Position numbers and translations under genes: made by a program. From Uranotaenia lowii (lineage: Eukaryota; Arthropoda; Insecta; Diptera; Culicidae), in contig NC_073692.1 in NCBI RefSeq assembly GCF_029784155.1, positions 275,757,413-275,821,412 of the forward strand: 64,000 nt of DNA, read 5' to 3'. This document shows, in pieces, positions 1-11,578 of the stretch. The notes beneath the pieces are model-generated. The model had not been told where the DNA came from. It saw nothing but the letters and a program-made list of their open reading frames with translations, and did not search any database. How positions within the stretch are numbered: position 1 is the first letter of the stretch; each line of letters opens with the position of its first letter.

Positions 1-1128
1 ATAGTTTTGCCTAAAAATAATGCACAAATTTGTTATATGAATTTTTATCTTTTTTCCAAAAATAAAAATCTCGACAAGAGCTGGTACAAGAAAAAATCTA
101 AATAAATATTTAAAATCTGCGCCCCAAAACTTGTCAAAATTATCTCTCATATTGTTGGCACAGCGGAAAAATGTGGATTTTGTTGCATTATTGCATATTG
201 TATTCTGAATACATTCAAACTCGAAAAACGGGTTTATTTTTTAACGCCATATCCCTTTCCTTCAGCGATAGCCGCTGCCCATAGCAGAAAGTTCCGAGCA
301 GAATTAATTTTTAAGTCTTTTTCAACCTTTCAATTATTGCAAAAATATTAGTTATTTGATTTTTTTTTAATAAAATCGTGGTGAGCAATGGTCACATTCT
401 CATTAGAAGAAAGTATGGTCTTTTCGAACTTCTTTTCGAAAATTTAGCATTTTGAAGTTCATATCGTTCTTCAATGTTTGGTTATTGGAATTTATATTCA
501 TATTAGTTTTTTTCACATGAGAAACATATTAAAATGCTTGAAAACTATAGGTCAACTTTTATTTAATTTTTAAACAGAGTTTCTTATCAAACTTTTGGTT
601 TTGATGAGATTTCTATATTTATAACAAAAATCTCAACTTAAAGGTTTTCAATTAATATCAACAGAAAAATCTATATCAATTAATAAAAATTATCAATATC
701 ATATGCATGAAAAATGATTTGTTGATAAATTTGAGGCATTCAATAATCAAAAAAAAATTAATGGTGAATACTATCTCAATTATAAGATTAATTATTATTA
801 AAACAAATTTCAATTCTTACGGTGTGGTATTGAAAAATAGTATATAATTAGCAAGAAAAGCAAGACGTAAGTTTTGAATGAGTTCCAGTTTTAAAGACTT
901 TCTCAGTTTGTTATTTTAAATTCATTCTCCATCACCAAGTTCGCCATCTGGAACCTTTGGCATATTACAATCATCAAAACTCATCAAATTTCTAACAAAG
1001 TTGTTGGTTGTCCTAAACCTTGTAGGAAAATTAGATAAGGATCAACTTTTTTTTTTGCTTTCGAAATGGTTGAATCATAAAATTTTTGCTGTTTGTAAAA
1101 AGCCAGAGGTTCCGGATTGTAAACTAAT
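1..1128. other. AT-rich DNA without recognised feature
   Basis: No ORF of note, no TIR pair, and no sequence shared with other parts of the window that I can see. Homopolymer A/T tracts are frequent. Probably intergenic or intronic DNA. Confidence 0.5.
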
Positions 1129-2073
1129 TACCGTAAAACGGGGTAACATTGATCACCGGGGTAACTTTGACCAACAATAAGTTTTTCCACATTATCATCA
1201 ATAACTCAGTCTATAGTTTGAATTTTTGAAAACTATTTTCCACGTTTGAAAGCCTATAAATTGAGCATCAAATAGGCAAAATTTGTTTGTATTTGAAATT
1301 TTTTTGTGCAAGTAAAAATGTGATTTCAAAATCTTAAAAAATCTATTTTTTCCAAGGCACGCTAACAAACAGCTCTTCTGATGATACCAAAAAGTACTTA
1401 GAAGCAAACGGGTTGTTGAATATGAAAGAACAACTTTTTTTCTTCGTATATGTACAGTTATAGTAATATCTTATATGGCATTTAATGATAAATTTTTTAT
1501 ATTTAAAATATAAGGACATTTTCAAAAAGTTAGCCCGTATTGGAAAAAAACGATAACAACCCTATCAAATGGTTAACTTTGAAGAAAAAATGAAAATGGA
1601 AATAGTGGGGGGTTCTAAGAGAATGTGTTAAAGTAAAATTTCATTTTTATTTTGAAGCTCAGACTTTTTAGCAATTGTTTTAATTTTTGCCACTAAAAGT
1701 ATGCAGCATCACTGTTCTTTTTCCGATTATAAATGTTTTTGAAAGAAAACGTTAAAAAGCAAGTGAAAATTGATAAACTAGCATTTGTAGACATTCCGAA
1801 GGTGTTTTGCATCCTTTATGATCAAGAAAACTCGATTAAACTGTCAAAATAGAGACTGATCAATGTTACCCTAAAACATCAAATTCTGAACAGAGACGAA
1901 AATGATTTTTAAATCAAATTTAAAGTAGTCTAATAAATTTCTGCAACCATGTTTTACGTTCATAGGAGTCCAGTACTGGTTTTAAAAATATGAAACATGC
2001 CCAATTCCCTTAATAGAAAAAAATAATTGAGAAATATTGAAAAAAGTGATCAATCTTACCCCGGATTACGGTA
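1129..2073. mobile_element. TA-flanked TIR element, family M1, copy 1
   Basis: The termini are imperfect inverted repeats: the left end reads CCGTAAAACGGGGTAAC and the right end, reverse-complemented, reads CCGTAATCCGGGGTAAG, both continuing into ATTGATCAC. TA lies immediately outside each end (1129-1130 and 2072-2073), as expected for a Tc1/mariner-type target duplication. The left end has a second subterminal GGGGTAAC.TTGA.CA motif. There is no transposase ORF, so it is non-autonomous. Related copies lie at 16303-21552 (reverse orientation, split by Jockey) and 25409-25997 (right end lost). Confidence 0.8.
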
Positions 2074-3420
2074 CCAATGTTTTATGAAAAGGTCTTTGAA
2101 ACTAAATAAAAATTTCAAATAAAACCTATCTGAAAATTGGTTTCAGTTCAGTACAGTATTCCTTTAAATCGAGCAATTGAATTGTAAGGAATTAAGCGTA
2201 ATTATAAATAGAAACATAAATATTGCAGAAATAATCCCACTTTGGCTCAAGTTTATGTTTAAGTACAAGTTTAATCCTTATCCGCTCTCGAATGTCAATA
2301 TGACACTATTGGAAGTTTGGCTTGTTACTTTATTCGGGTGGATTCAAATGAAATAAAAAATTTTTTTGGGACTATCTATAAATAATTGAAATTTTTATCT
2401 TTGCATTATTATTTTCTAGGGACTCACCCTAAAGTCTCAGGAAAAAAAAACTCCCTAACCTACCTGATTACCCTCCCTAACTTTGAGTGTCAAATTTACA
2501 TTCCTCGCTTAAAACCCGCTATATCTCTTTTTTTTCTCAACCGATTTTTACAATTTAAAATTTCTAGTTTTTGAAACCTCGTAATGTAACTCAAACATGT
2601 TTTCTTGACGTTATTCACCTACAACTCCTAAGTTTCCGTTATTCAAAGTCTAAAAAAATATCCATGAAAACATGCATAGAAAAAAAAAATGTACGTCAGC
2701 TACGCATGGCCCAAAAAAAAGTCACTTAGTGTCCAAGAAAGCTGAAGTTAGAAGCTATAAGTTGCAAATAAGGATAAACTTTTATGAAAGTTTTTATATC
2801 AAAATGTAGAAAAGTGGTGCTCAAATTGTTTAAGTCTCACCAGATAAGTTTTGAAAAAAATATTGAAAAGTTGACGAAATGTTTTTCTTGTACGTTTTAT
2901 TTAACGAGGGATTAACCTTCTGTTTTTTTGACGTAATGTGGCATTTTTTTTGCATTTCTAGATTTTCAAAATACGAAACACCGATTTTTTGTAAAATTTT
3001 CAAAAGTAGCTGTTTTTTTACCTTTTTTTCAATTTACAATTTCTCAGATATTCTTCCACTTAAATTCAACTTTGCATTGGATTTTGAATATATTCACGCA
3101 AACTGATCGGAAACTGCAACAGATAACTGAAGTGTTGAAGCTGGATATTGACTGAAAAACATATTTAAGTTACATTACGAGTTTTCCAAAACTATAGGGG
3201 ATAGTGAGGATATTAATCCCTGGGGATACTTTATTCCTCAGCAACAAACAAACAAACATACAGAAATTGGTTTTTGAATGAATACAAATAAAAATACAAA
3301 TTAAAGATTATATTTTAGACATTTTTCAAGGTTTTCAAGATATTTTTCAAGGTTTACAGATATATTTTATTTTTTTTTATAAACTTAAAGTAATATTCAT
3401 AAAAACACTTTAAACAATAA
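2074..3420. other. AT-rich DNA with one internal inverted repeat pair
   Basis: No coding signal. A ~28-bp inverted pair is visible: 2564-2592 (core CTCGTAATGTAACT) and its complement at 3168-3196. It may be the arms of a decayed hairpin element, but I could not fix ends or a target duplication. Confidence 0.4.
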
Positions 3421-4560
3421 TTGCAATTGATTTTTCCATCTTTATCTACAAGGCATTACCCTGCTCCATGGAAAGATAAAATCCAAGCATCTAGCAGTAC
3501 TGCTCCAGCACTTTTCCCAATTAGGAAGAATGGTTGGAGTATCGCATGAAAAATTGCCCGGCAAAAGGCAGTCGGCGAATGGCGGCGATTTCTTTTCAAT
3601 TTTCTTTTTCCGGGTTTTCCCAGCGGTCCTTTGCCTTTCGAAATGAGAAGCTATGTCTGGCAACGTCCGCCATTCGAGTCAATGGCGGTGGCCACAAGCC
3701 AAAAGGAAATCTTCCATTTTCCCTTTTCTACAGCCTTGGACGTGTTCTTTCGTCGCCGGTGTGTAAAAATCTCCAAGGATTGTGGCCATTCGTCGGTGTT
3801 GGGGAAAATCCTTCTTCCATTTGGCCATTCGTGCTAGTGGAAACAACGGGTTTTTCAGACTTTTGCTGCCCAGGATGGTTTTGGGTAACTTTTATTTTAT
3901 TTACAATTTGTTTTCTCCCAATTCGTCCGGGCTTCCTCCTACAAATCGACAAAAAAGCTACACAACAGGAACACATAAAATGGAAACTCAGCATTTAACA
4001 GAGCAGATCGAAAATTAAATGTTTGTTTTACTGTTGTGCGATGCTGTTCTAGGAGCTCTTCTTCTTCCCATTTGGCTTCTTTTAGTATGCAATCCCTTGC
4101 CTGACCATAAATGCGAATGCGAATGAACCCTTCCGGGATCGACACAAGAGGTGGACTTTCAATTTTGTCCGGAAGGATGATAAAATATATTTACCTTTCC
4201 TGGAACGCCCTTTTGGAACAGAGCCACATCCTAAACGATTTGTCAGCAGGTTATGCGGAAGGCAAACACAAAGACTCCATTTCTATTCCCCCTCTTTTTG
4301 TCATGAATGAAACATCCCTGCTAAATAATTAATATCATTGGAATGTGATTAATGATTGATCCGTTTTCCGGGATTTGATTATTGGACTTCACCCGTTTTG
4401 TAAAACTGATGGTCACGACATAGTTCAAACACATGGGAAAATATCAATTAAGATCATTTATTTGGATAACGACTGGCGCGGTTCGATTGGCTAATCGGTA
4501 ATTATAGTCACCTTAAATTAAACTACCGTACAGGAATTAGCAGTTCATGTGTATTGATTG
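3421..4560. other. GC-richer, apparently single-copy block
   Basis: Base composition is clearly less AT-rich than on either side. No repeat seen elsewhere in the window matches it. Short overlapping ORFs occur on both strands (the longest covers 3534-3998), but none shows a recognisable domain or convincing codon pattern, so I do not call a gene. It may be unique host intergenic or intronic DNA. Confidence 0.4.
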
Positions 4561-6855
4561 AATTTCAAAAAAAAAATTACTATCGTTTTCGTCAAACAAA
4601 ACTTAGCGGGTTCTTAACTAATGGGAGTTGTTGATTTTGCAGTTAATAGGTAAAATCATTGAAGACGTTGATTTTTCTTCGTATCTTGTATGATATATAA
4701 CAGGGATGAGAAACCCGCGGCCTTTATCAAGTTTTATTTTATTCTAAATATTTCCAAGGCAGATTGCTAATTAAAATAAAATATCAGTGTCCACTAAAAT
4801 CAAAAATTTATATACCGGCGGCTTTTTAAAATCCACTTCACTTGATTGAATATGCCTTTTCTACAATCTAAACAAACCATTAACAAGTCAAAAATCTGTT
4901 TTTGAATACTAACCGTTACGACAATTTGATGAGCGATTTTTGTGTGCGATTATAGAAATGACTCCGCATCGTAAAAAAATGGTTCTGAAAAACGTCGACA
5001 AATTTCTTTATTACACTAGGAAAATAACAACTCACATTACCAAAGTCATAAGTTTTTCATTGATCAGCGTAGGAATCTTAGCCCAACCATAAAAAATTTG
5101 ATTCCCCTGCAGCAGAAATATTAAGACTTTGAAGGCAAATTTAAACTGTAGGAAACTTCCCGCAAAAAGCTTAGAAAACTAGCCTTTTTTCTATAAAGCT
5201 TAGTTCTTTTATAAATGGTACACATTCTTTCTATTGTGTTGTCAGTGAGCCTACTTTCTATTGCTAAAAGCTCGTTTACTGGTAATTGGACATTCCCATT
5301 TTGACATTATTTTGCTGCCTGTGAAAAGTAGTAGGTACTATCCGATTTTTTTTTATTTTAAATTTACGCGTTTTTAAGATATTCTTGATGCAAGAAAAAT
5401 TTTTTTTCACAGTTTCCATCAAAATCCATCATTATCATATTGATAGCTGACAAAACCGTTGATTATTCAAAGAATTACTCTATGTGAGTGGTGAAGAAGT
5501 ATGCAAATAATGTCAAAAACGTCCACAAAGTTAAAATCAAGCATTGGAGTGAAACACATGATCAGCAACTACGGGTAAGGGTCATTAGGAAAGCAAGTCT
5601 CATACCAGCATTTTTTAATTTTCAATAAGCGAAAAAAGAAGGGTAGAACGTTGAAATTTCCAAAAAAAAACATTTCTCCAATAAGTTGAAAGTGTTTCCT
5701 AGTGATGAGTCATTGAAACCTAACTTCAAACAACAATTTTTTGCTAGTTTTAGAGCTCGTAAGCTGTATAGCCTGTGATGTACGACAAAAGTTGTAAAAT
5801 ACCCTATTTCAAACAAATACCAGCGTTTGAATCCTACTCCATGTCTGCTCATGGCATGGTCCCGAGCATATTAAAGCATGTATTTACTGATTGTTTTGTA
5901 TAAAATTTAATGATTTTCTAAAATTCTGCTCCTGTGGAAGAAACAACAATTTTCAAAACGAAAACTTAGGTTTTCGCTGTTTTTATAAGCCTAAAAAAAA
6001 TAATCTTGTATAACCCTTCGCAACCTACGATCTATACTAACCGAATACACTTTAAGTTTTTTCTCATGATGGATTTACTTCGTTATTGTCAGATTTTGCC
6101 AGTAGAAATTCCATTATAAAGCGTTTTAAGCGACTCAAAAATAATCAAATCTTTGCAATTTCGGAACAGCTGTATACACTAAATGGGCCTCAGTTTCATT
6201 TGAAAGAGATGTATTGGACCGAAAAGTAGCAGAAATTGAAGGAGATGAATGTAGCCACCTAACATACAGATTAAACGAATAATAAGTTTGAAAAACTGAT
6301 CAGCATCATGGCTGAAAAACGTGTGCGCTGACCGATTGGAGGTACTAAAGATAAAAATGATTAAAATTTGGTTTCCTAATTTTTTCAATATTTATCATAA
6401 ATTACCTTCATTTCCTTTATAGTAAGTTTTAAGATCAAACGAATGGTTTTTGAGATACATTTATTTGTAACTGTACCATCTCTAAAAGAACTATGCTTTA
6501 AAATCTCAAAAAATGCTTTTTCACTTTTTGTCATTGATGTTGTGTAGCTTTAAAAGACTTTCGAATGAGAATGTAAATCGAAAGTACCACAACGGTTTAA
6601 ATAAAATAAAAATCTTAGGAAATGAATTTTCATCAATCGTAGAAAGGTCTTAAAATTATTAAGTTTTCGAAGGTGAAAGAAAGTTCTGCAAAATATGAAA
6701 AAGTGTTTTCACAATGTACCGTGCGTCGTGTGTATTGTGATCATCGAAAAAAGCGTGTGAACTAGTCTAAAGCAAACATTCTAATGCTAAGGGATAATTT
6801 CCAACTTTGAAAATAAGTTGAAAATTGGTTAAGATTTTTTTTAAACAATTAACAT
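4561..6855. other. AT-rich DNA, nothing recognised
   Basis: Only short random-looking ORFs. I see no TIRs, tandem repeats or similarity to the element families elsewhere in the window. Confidence 0.45.
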
Positions 6856-7086
6856 GCCGCACCCGTGACATAGAGAATAGGCTTCAACTCTTCTAAGCCA
6901 ACGGTCATGAGATCGAATCCCGTTACGGCATACATAGTAATTTTTTGTGAGTTGGTGTTGTTATCATTTGTAAGATGCAAGCCATCATATCCTCGAAAGT
7001 TGAACGACTTAGTGTTAAGTTAATGGATACTCTTCGTGGAAACATTAAGTATCATTGAGAACCAATATGTGTTTGTGTTCGTTTTT
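6856..7086 (+). repeat. tRNA-derived SINE, copy 1
   Basis: The head resembles a tRNA: a Pol III B-box-like GATCGAATCC lies at 6911-6920 inside a CATGAGATCGAATCCCG context, with a degenerate A box upstream. The body is shared, with scattered differences, with the copy at 28800-29028, including TTTGTAAGATGC, ATATCCTCGAA and the 3' end TTGTGTTCG. A shared tRNA-like head and a fixed non-tRNA tail indicate a SINE rather than a tRNA gene. Confidence 0.75.
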
Positions 7087-8168
7087 TGGATACAAAATTT
7101 TCCCTGTAATATTTTTGCTTGAAAAATTCATTGTAAAAAAAAGTGATATTAAAAGTATCTCTTTATTCGAGTTAAAGTTCTTCATATCAATAATTATTTA
7201 TTCAAAACCATTATATTCTTAAGAAGAAAAAAAAGTCCAAAAAGTTTACAGGTTTTAGAAGCTTCAAAAATGAATGAGAGATCTTGAAGGTATATTAGGG
7301 ATAAAAGTGTTATTCTATTAGTTTGGGGTTCACATCAAATTTTTTTCAACTCTTGAAAACTTGATATACATATTCAGATTTACATAAGTTGAGATCTTCT
7401 GTTCTGAAGTATCTACAATATAAATTACAACAAAGCAGCTAAATATATTATCAGCTGAATTTTCCTAAACCTGAAGATTAAATGCAAGTTATTTAAGAAA
7501 CAAAAAATTATCGTTAATAATTTATTTCATCATTAAATTCCTATGAAAGAGATTAAAATTAAAATTTTGATTTTTCAAAGAACTGAATCTCAAAAATAAA
7601 GACAGATCTTATTTCTAAGAGAGGGTTTCACCTGTTTTGTGTTTTTCTTAGGCAATTTTGAATTTTAATTCCGAATCTGAAATCTACCTTAAAAAAATCC
7701 CAATAATTATGAACCAAAAAAGGCATTTTAAGACAGAACCCTATCAGAAATTTCTTGGTTAAATTTTGAATGTTAGATTTTCTACATGAATTCTTTATTC
7801 AATTATTTATTCGTGATTCAACAAGTGAATCTTAATAACAATTTCGATTCATAAACTCTGATATTAAAATGCTTGATCACCATTATGAAACTTTTTTAAA
7901 ATTCAGTTCTCAATACAAATTCAGGGTACAAATTCCAAATCGAAATAATGAAAATGGTGTGTAGTTTAAAATGTTTTCTATTATAATTCTGGAATGATGA
8001 GTTTCGAACATCTTAAAAAAATATTTTAGATTCTAATGCACAACCAAAACTCTAATCAGGATACAGAAACCATAATCCGATAACAGGCAACAAATTTTTG
8101 TTTTTATAAAAAAAAAAATGGAACCAGAACATCGGAAATTTATATTTAAATATTTGCGACTTGTTAAG
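7087..8168. other. AT-rich DNA, grading into retroelement remnant
   Basis: No gene recognised. The last ~60 bases before the mariner insertion at 8171 appear to read in frame into the non-LTR endonuclease that resumes at 10987, so the retroelement remnant probably begins somewhere before 8168. Its 5' end is not visible. Confidence 0.4.
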
Positions 8169-8358
8169 TAAAGCATGGATCACTACAAATCTGGACGCAC
8201 TATTTATTTTACCATAGTGCTCCTAGTTGTCGAATCTGGAATGTTTTGGCAGCACTTTGTAGAGGAATGTTTCTCCTACCAGTTCTGAAAATTTCATTAC
8301 GATTCGTTTTGTTTCAAAAAAGTTACACGTGATGGAAGCCGCGAGATGAAAATAAATT

Positions 8359-9090
8359 TTGAACACCCACGTCAAAAACCCGACGTGGTCGGGTTCAAAA
8401 ATTGCGAAATCGTTAAATTTGGTCAAATCAACAGTGTGTAGCATTCTCAAACGTTTCCGTGAGATGCGTACTATAGATCGGCAGGTTCATACCAAGCGTC
8501 ATAGTGGAATTAAGGATCGGAAACTGCATTTGAAGGTGTTGAGAACGATCAAGGAAAACATAGGGTAGTCGGACTATGACATTGCCAAAAAATTCAACGC
8601 CGACCGCTGCACCGTCAGCAGAATTCGTCTACGCGAAGGACTACGATCCTATCGGACCAGTAAGCAACCAAACCGGACATTGAAGCAGAATTTAGTAGCC
8701 AAATGACGTGCCCGCAAGTTATACAAGAAGATTCCAACGAAGTTCGACGGATGCATCCTCATGGATGACGAAACGTACGTGAAGATGGATTTTGGGCAGC
8801 TTTCTGGCCAAAAATTATGTAAAGCCACTGCAGTGGTGCACTGCACTGGTCATGGTGATGTCCCCGGCAACTTCAAATTCGTTTTTGCTGATAAGTTTGG
8901 AAGAAAGTGTTTGATCTGGCAAGGTATTTGCAGCTGCGGACGAAAAATTCCGGTTTTTGTGAAAAACAAGACCATGGACTCCGAAATTTACAAGGAGGAA
9001 TGCCTGAAAAACTTTTGTTTTTGGTACATTAGATCTCACAAAGGACTAGTTAAGTTTTCGCCAGATTTGGTAAGCTGCCACTACAGCTAG
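8359..9090 (+). pseudogene. DD37E mariner transposase, N-terminal and first catalytic part
   Basis: The frame starting at 8359 encodes a helix-turn-helix-like DNA-binding segment (IAKSLNLVKSTVCSIL) followed by the first part of the DDE catalytic domain, with the first aspartate in MDDETYVK near 8762-8785. Two in-frame stops break it (just after ENIG at about 8566 and after LVAK at about 8703), and a third follows CHYS at 9088. The second catalytic aspartate lies in SPDLVSCHYS. The rest of the domain lies beyond the hairpin insertion, at 10624-10770. Counting across the insertion gives 37 residues between this aspartate and the glutamate of PIEKFW, which is the DD37E spacing known from mosquito mariner-like elements. 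The gene cannot make a full transposase. The family call is from motif spacing, not a database search. Confidence 0.85.
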
Positions 9091-9118
9091 GAGGTTCTAC
9101 AGTGGTATTGGGCCAACG

Positions 9119-10618
9119 CACACAGGGGAAAACGATGTAAAAAGGTGATCAAAACTGTTTACGCCAAAACGGAGCGTTTTAGACCCATAGTGTCTTCGGG
9201 GCATTTTACCTACATTCAAAGCACTTTAAAATGAGCTTTTGATAAAAATGATTGAATCACCTAGCAGTGAGATAGAAAAATTATTTTTTGTATTTTTCAT
9301 TTTAGAGCACTTATGTCTTTGGCAAGTTTTTAGATTGTAAGAAACGTAGCAATTTTGTTGAAGACGTGAACATCGTAGAAGCTAACTCAAAAAAGTTAGA
9401 AGGGTTCAAAATAAAAAAATATTTTTTTATCAATATTTTCAGTATTTTAACGATATCTTTCCAGGCCGAGCTTATTCGAGCAAGATATATTTGAAAGAGT
9501 TTTGAGTCACTTAAAATCGAACAGTTTTGTGGAACACACTTAATAATAATATTCAGACTGAAACGAGTTAGATTGGAAAAACTAAGAAAAAATAGCTGTT
9601 TTCGAACACCTGTATCTTTCTAGTTCGGTTGAGTTCGGTTCATTTTTTGGTTGCTTTAGAATAAAACAGGTTTCAACGTTGTAAAAACATAGAGTTTACA
9701 ATTTTAAGTTGTTTATTTTGTAGCTTTATAAATGATTAAAGTTAGCTATTTTAAAGGAATCTAGAGGACAAATTCCAAGTACATATATTTAAACTGACAA
9801 TTAGCAACCGTTTTTAATTTGGTGAAACTTTAGCCAAATCATTCTCTCGCACACGTATGACGTTTTTAAGCCTCCATTGACGAACCTTATCATCTACCCA
9901 TCCGCTTACAATACAATATACTTGATGAATTTGTTTTTCGGTTAGCTAATTTTAAATGCAAAAAATATTCCTCTAGATTCCTTGAAAATAGCTAACTTTA
10001 ATCATTTATAAAGCTACAAAATAAACAACTTAACATTGTAAACTCTATGTTTTCACAACGTTGAAACCTGCCTTATTCTAATGCAACCAAAAAATGAACC
10101 GAACTCAAAAGAACTAGAAAGATACAGGTGTTCAAAAACAGCTATTTTTTACTAGTTTTTTCAATCTAATTCGTTTCAGTCTGAATATTATTATTAAGTG
10201 TGTTCCACAAAACTGTTCGATTTTAAGTGACTCAAAACTCTTTCAAATATATCTTGCTCGAATAAGCTCGGCCTGGAAAGATATCGTTAAAATACTGAAA
10301 ATATTGATAAAAAAATATTTTTTTATTTTGAACCCTTCTAACTTTTTTGAGTTAGCTTCTACGATGTTCACGTCTTCAACAAAATTGCTACGTTTCTTAC
10401 AATCTAAAAACTTGCCAAAGACATAAGTGCTCTAAAATGAAAAATACAAAAAATAATTTTTCTATCTCACTGCTAGGTGATTCAATCATTTTTATCAAAA
10501 GCTCATTTTAAAGTGCTTTGAATGTAGGTAAAATGCCCCGAAGACACTATGGGTCTAAAACGCTCCGTTTTGGCGTAAACAGTTTTGATCACCTTTTTAC
10601 ATCGTTTTCCCCTGTGTG
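9119..10618. mobile_element. 1500-bp hairpin (foldback) element with 650-bp arms
   Basis: Two near-perfect inverted arms, 9119-9768 and 9969-10618, surround a 200-bp unique spacer. The outer ends read CACACAGGGGAAAACG and its complement. The 5-bp sequence CAACG flanks both ends (9114-9118 and 10619-10623) and is the likely target duplication. The insertion splits the DD37E transposase. No ORF of note lies in the arms. A transcript through it would fold into a ~650-bp duplex. The superfamily is unknown. Confidence 0.88.
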
Positions 10619-10623
10619 CAACG

Positions 10624-10770
10624 GTTGGATTTTGTCGAAAAGGACATCAACCCACCCAACTGACCTTAATTCCGCCCTATCGAAAAATTTTGGGCAATTG
10701 TCAAGCAGATGATGGTAGGACAACTCGGGAAGCAACAGAGATGAAGAGATTGTAGAACAAAATGGCCGCT
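10624..10770 (+). pseudogene. DD37E mariner transposase, C-terminal part
   Basis: Continuation of the transposase at 8359 after the hairpin insertion. One frame reads DFVEKDINPPN, then RPIEKFWAIVKQMM, the conserved C-terminal block holding the catalytic glutamate in PIEKFW. Two stop codons sit between the two parts (TGA and TAA in the NP..LRP region), where intact relatives have sense codons. Nothing downstream before the right TIR at 10958 looks coding. Confidence 0.8.
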
Positions 10771-11296
10771 GAGGTCAGCGAATAGGGTGTTCAAACTATA
10801 ATGAGTGATACTCAATCAAAAGTTCGAAAATTCATCAAAACAACATCGGAATAATTTTTTTATTATTTTTACTTTAAAGTGCAATAAAAACCCTACATTT
10901 CAAGTACAAAACATTTTTATTTCGTTTATATAGCTCCGAGATAGACCCGTTTTAATTCGTCCAGATTTGTAGTGATCCATGCTTTAGCTTCGAAGAAATT
11001 TGCGTTGTGATTCAGGAATTGAATCCTAAAATGTTGGTGCTAGTTGAAACCCACTTAACGGCGGATTTGAATTCAAATACATTGGACATAATTGGTTACA
11101 TCATAATTAATTGCTTTTCACATTCAAGACATACTGGAGGAGTATCAATTATCAATGTACGTGCGTAAGATTTTTAAAATTTACATTTTATTAAATACAG
11201 GTATTGAGTTGAACTGGATTGTGGCAGCCATACTCAATGATGGAAAAAGGCAAATCGCCGTTGGAGGAATTTATCATTCTCCGAGTGCAAGCAATG

Positions 11297-11438
<142 letters not shown>

Positions 11439-11578
11439 TGGAAAAAAGTTGGCTGAGTTCAACTGTTGTAGACGAAATTGATGAAATTAATTTCAACAAT
11501 GAAGCAGAGTGCAGGGATCTGGAACGTGTCATGGAGGCATATGGTTTTCGACTAATTGTTATGGAAGACACTCGCATC

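Larger units (their letters stand above)
8171..10984 (+). mobile_element. mariner-type DD37E transposon, split by a hairpin element
   Basis: The ends are perfect 27-bp inverted repeats (8171-8197 and 10958-10984; outer part AAGCATGGATCACTACAA), flanked by TA at 8169-8170 and 10985-10986. Without the 1505 bp of inserted hairpin element plus target duplication the length is about 1.31 kb, the normal size of a mariner. Inside lies a decayed transposase on the plus strand. The element sits in a CR1/L2-like retroelement whose endonuclease reading continues past 10987. Confidence 0.9.
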
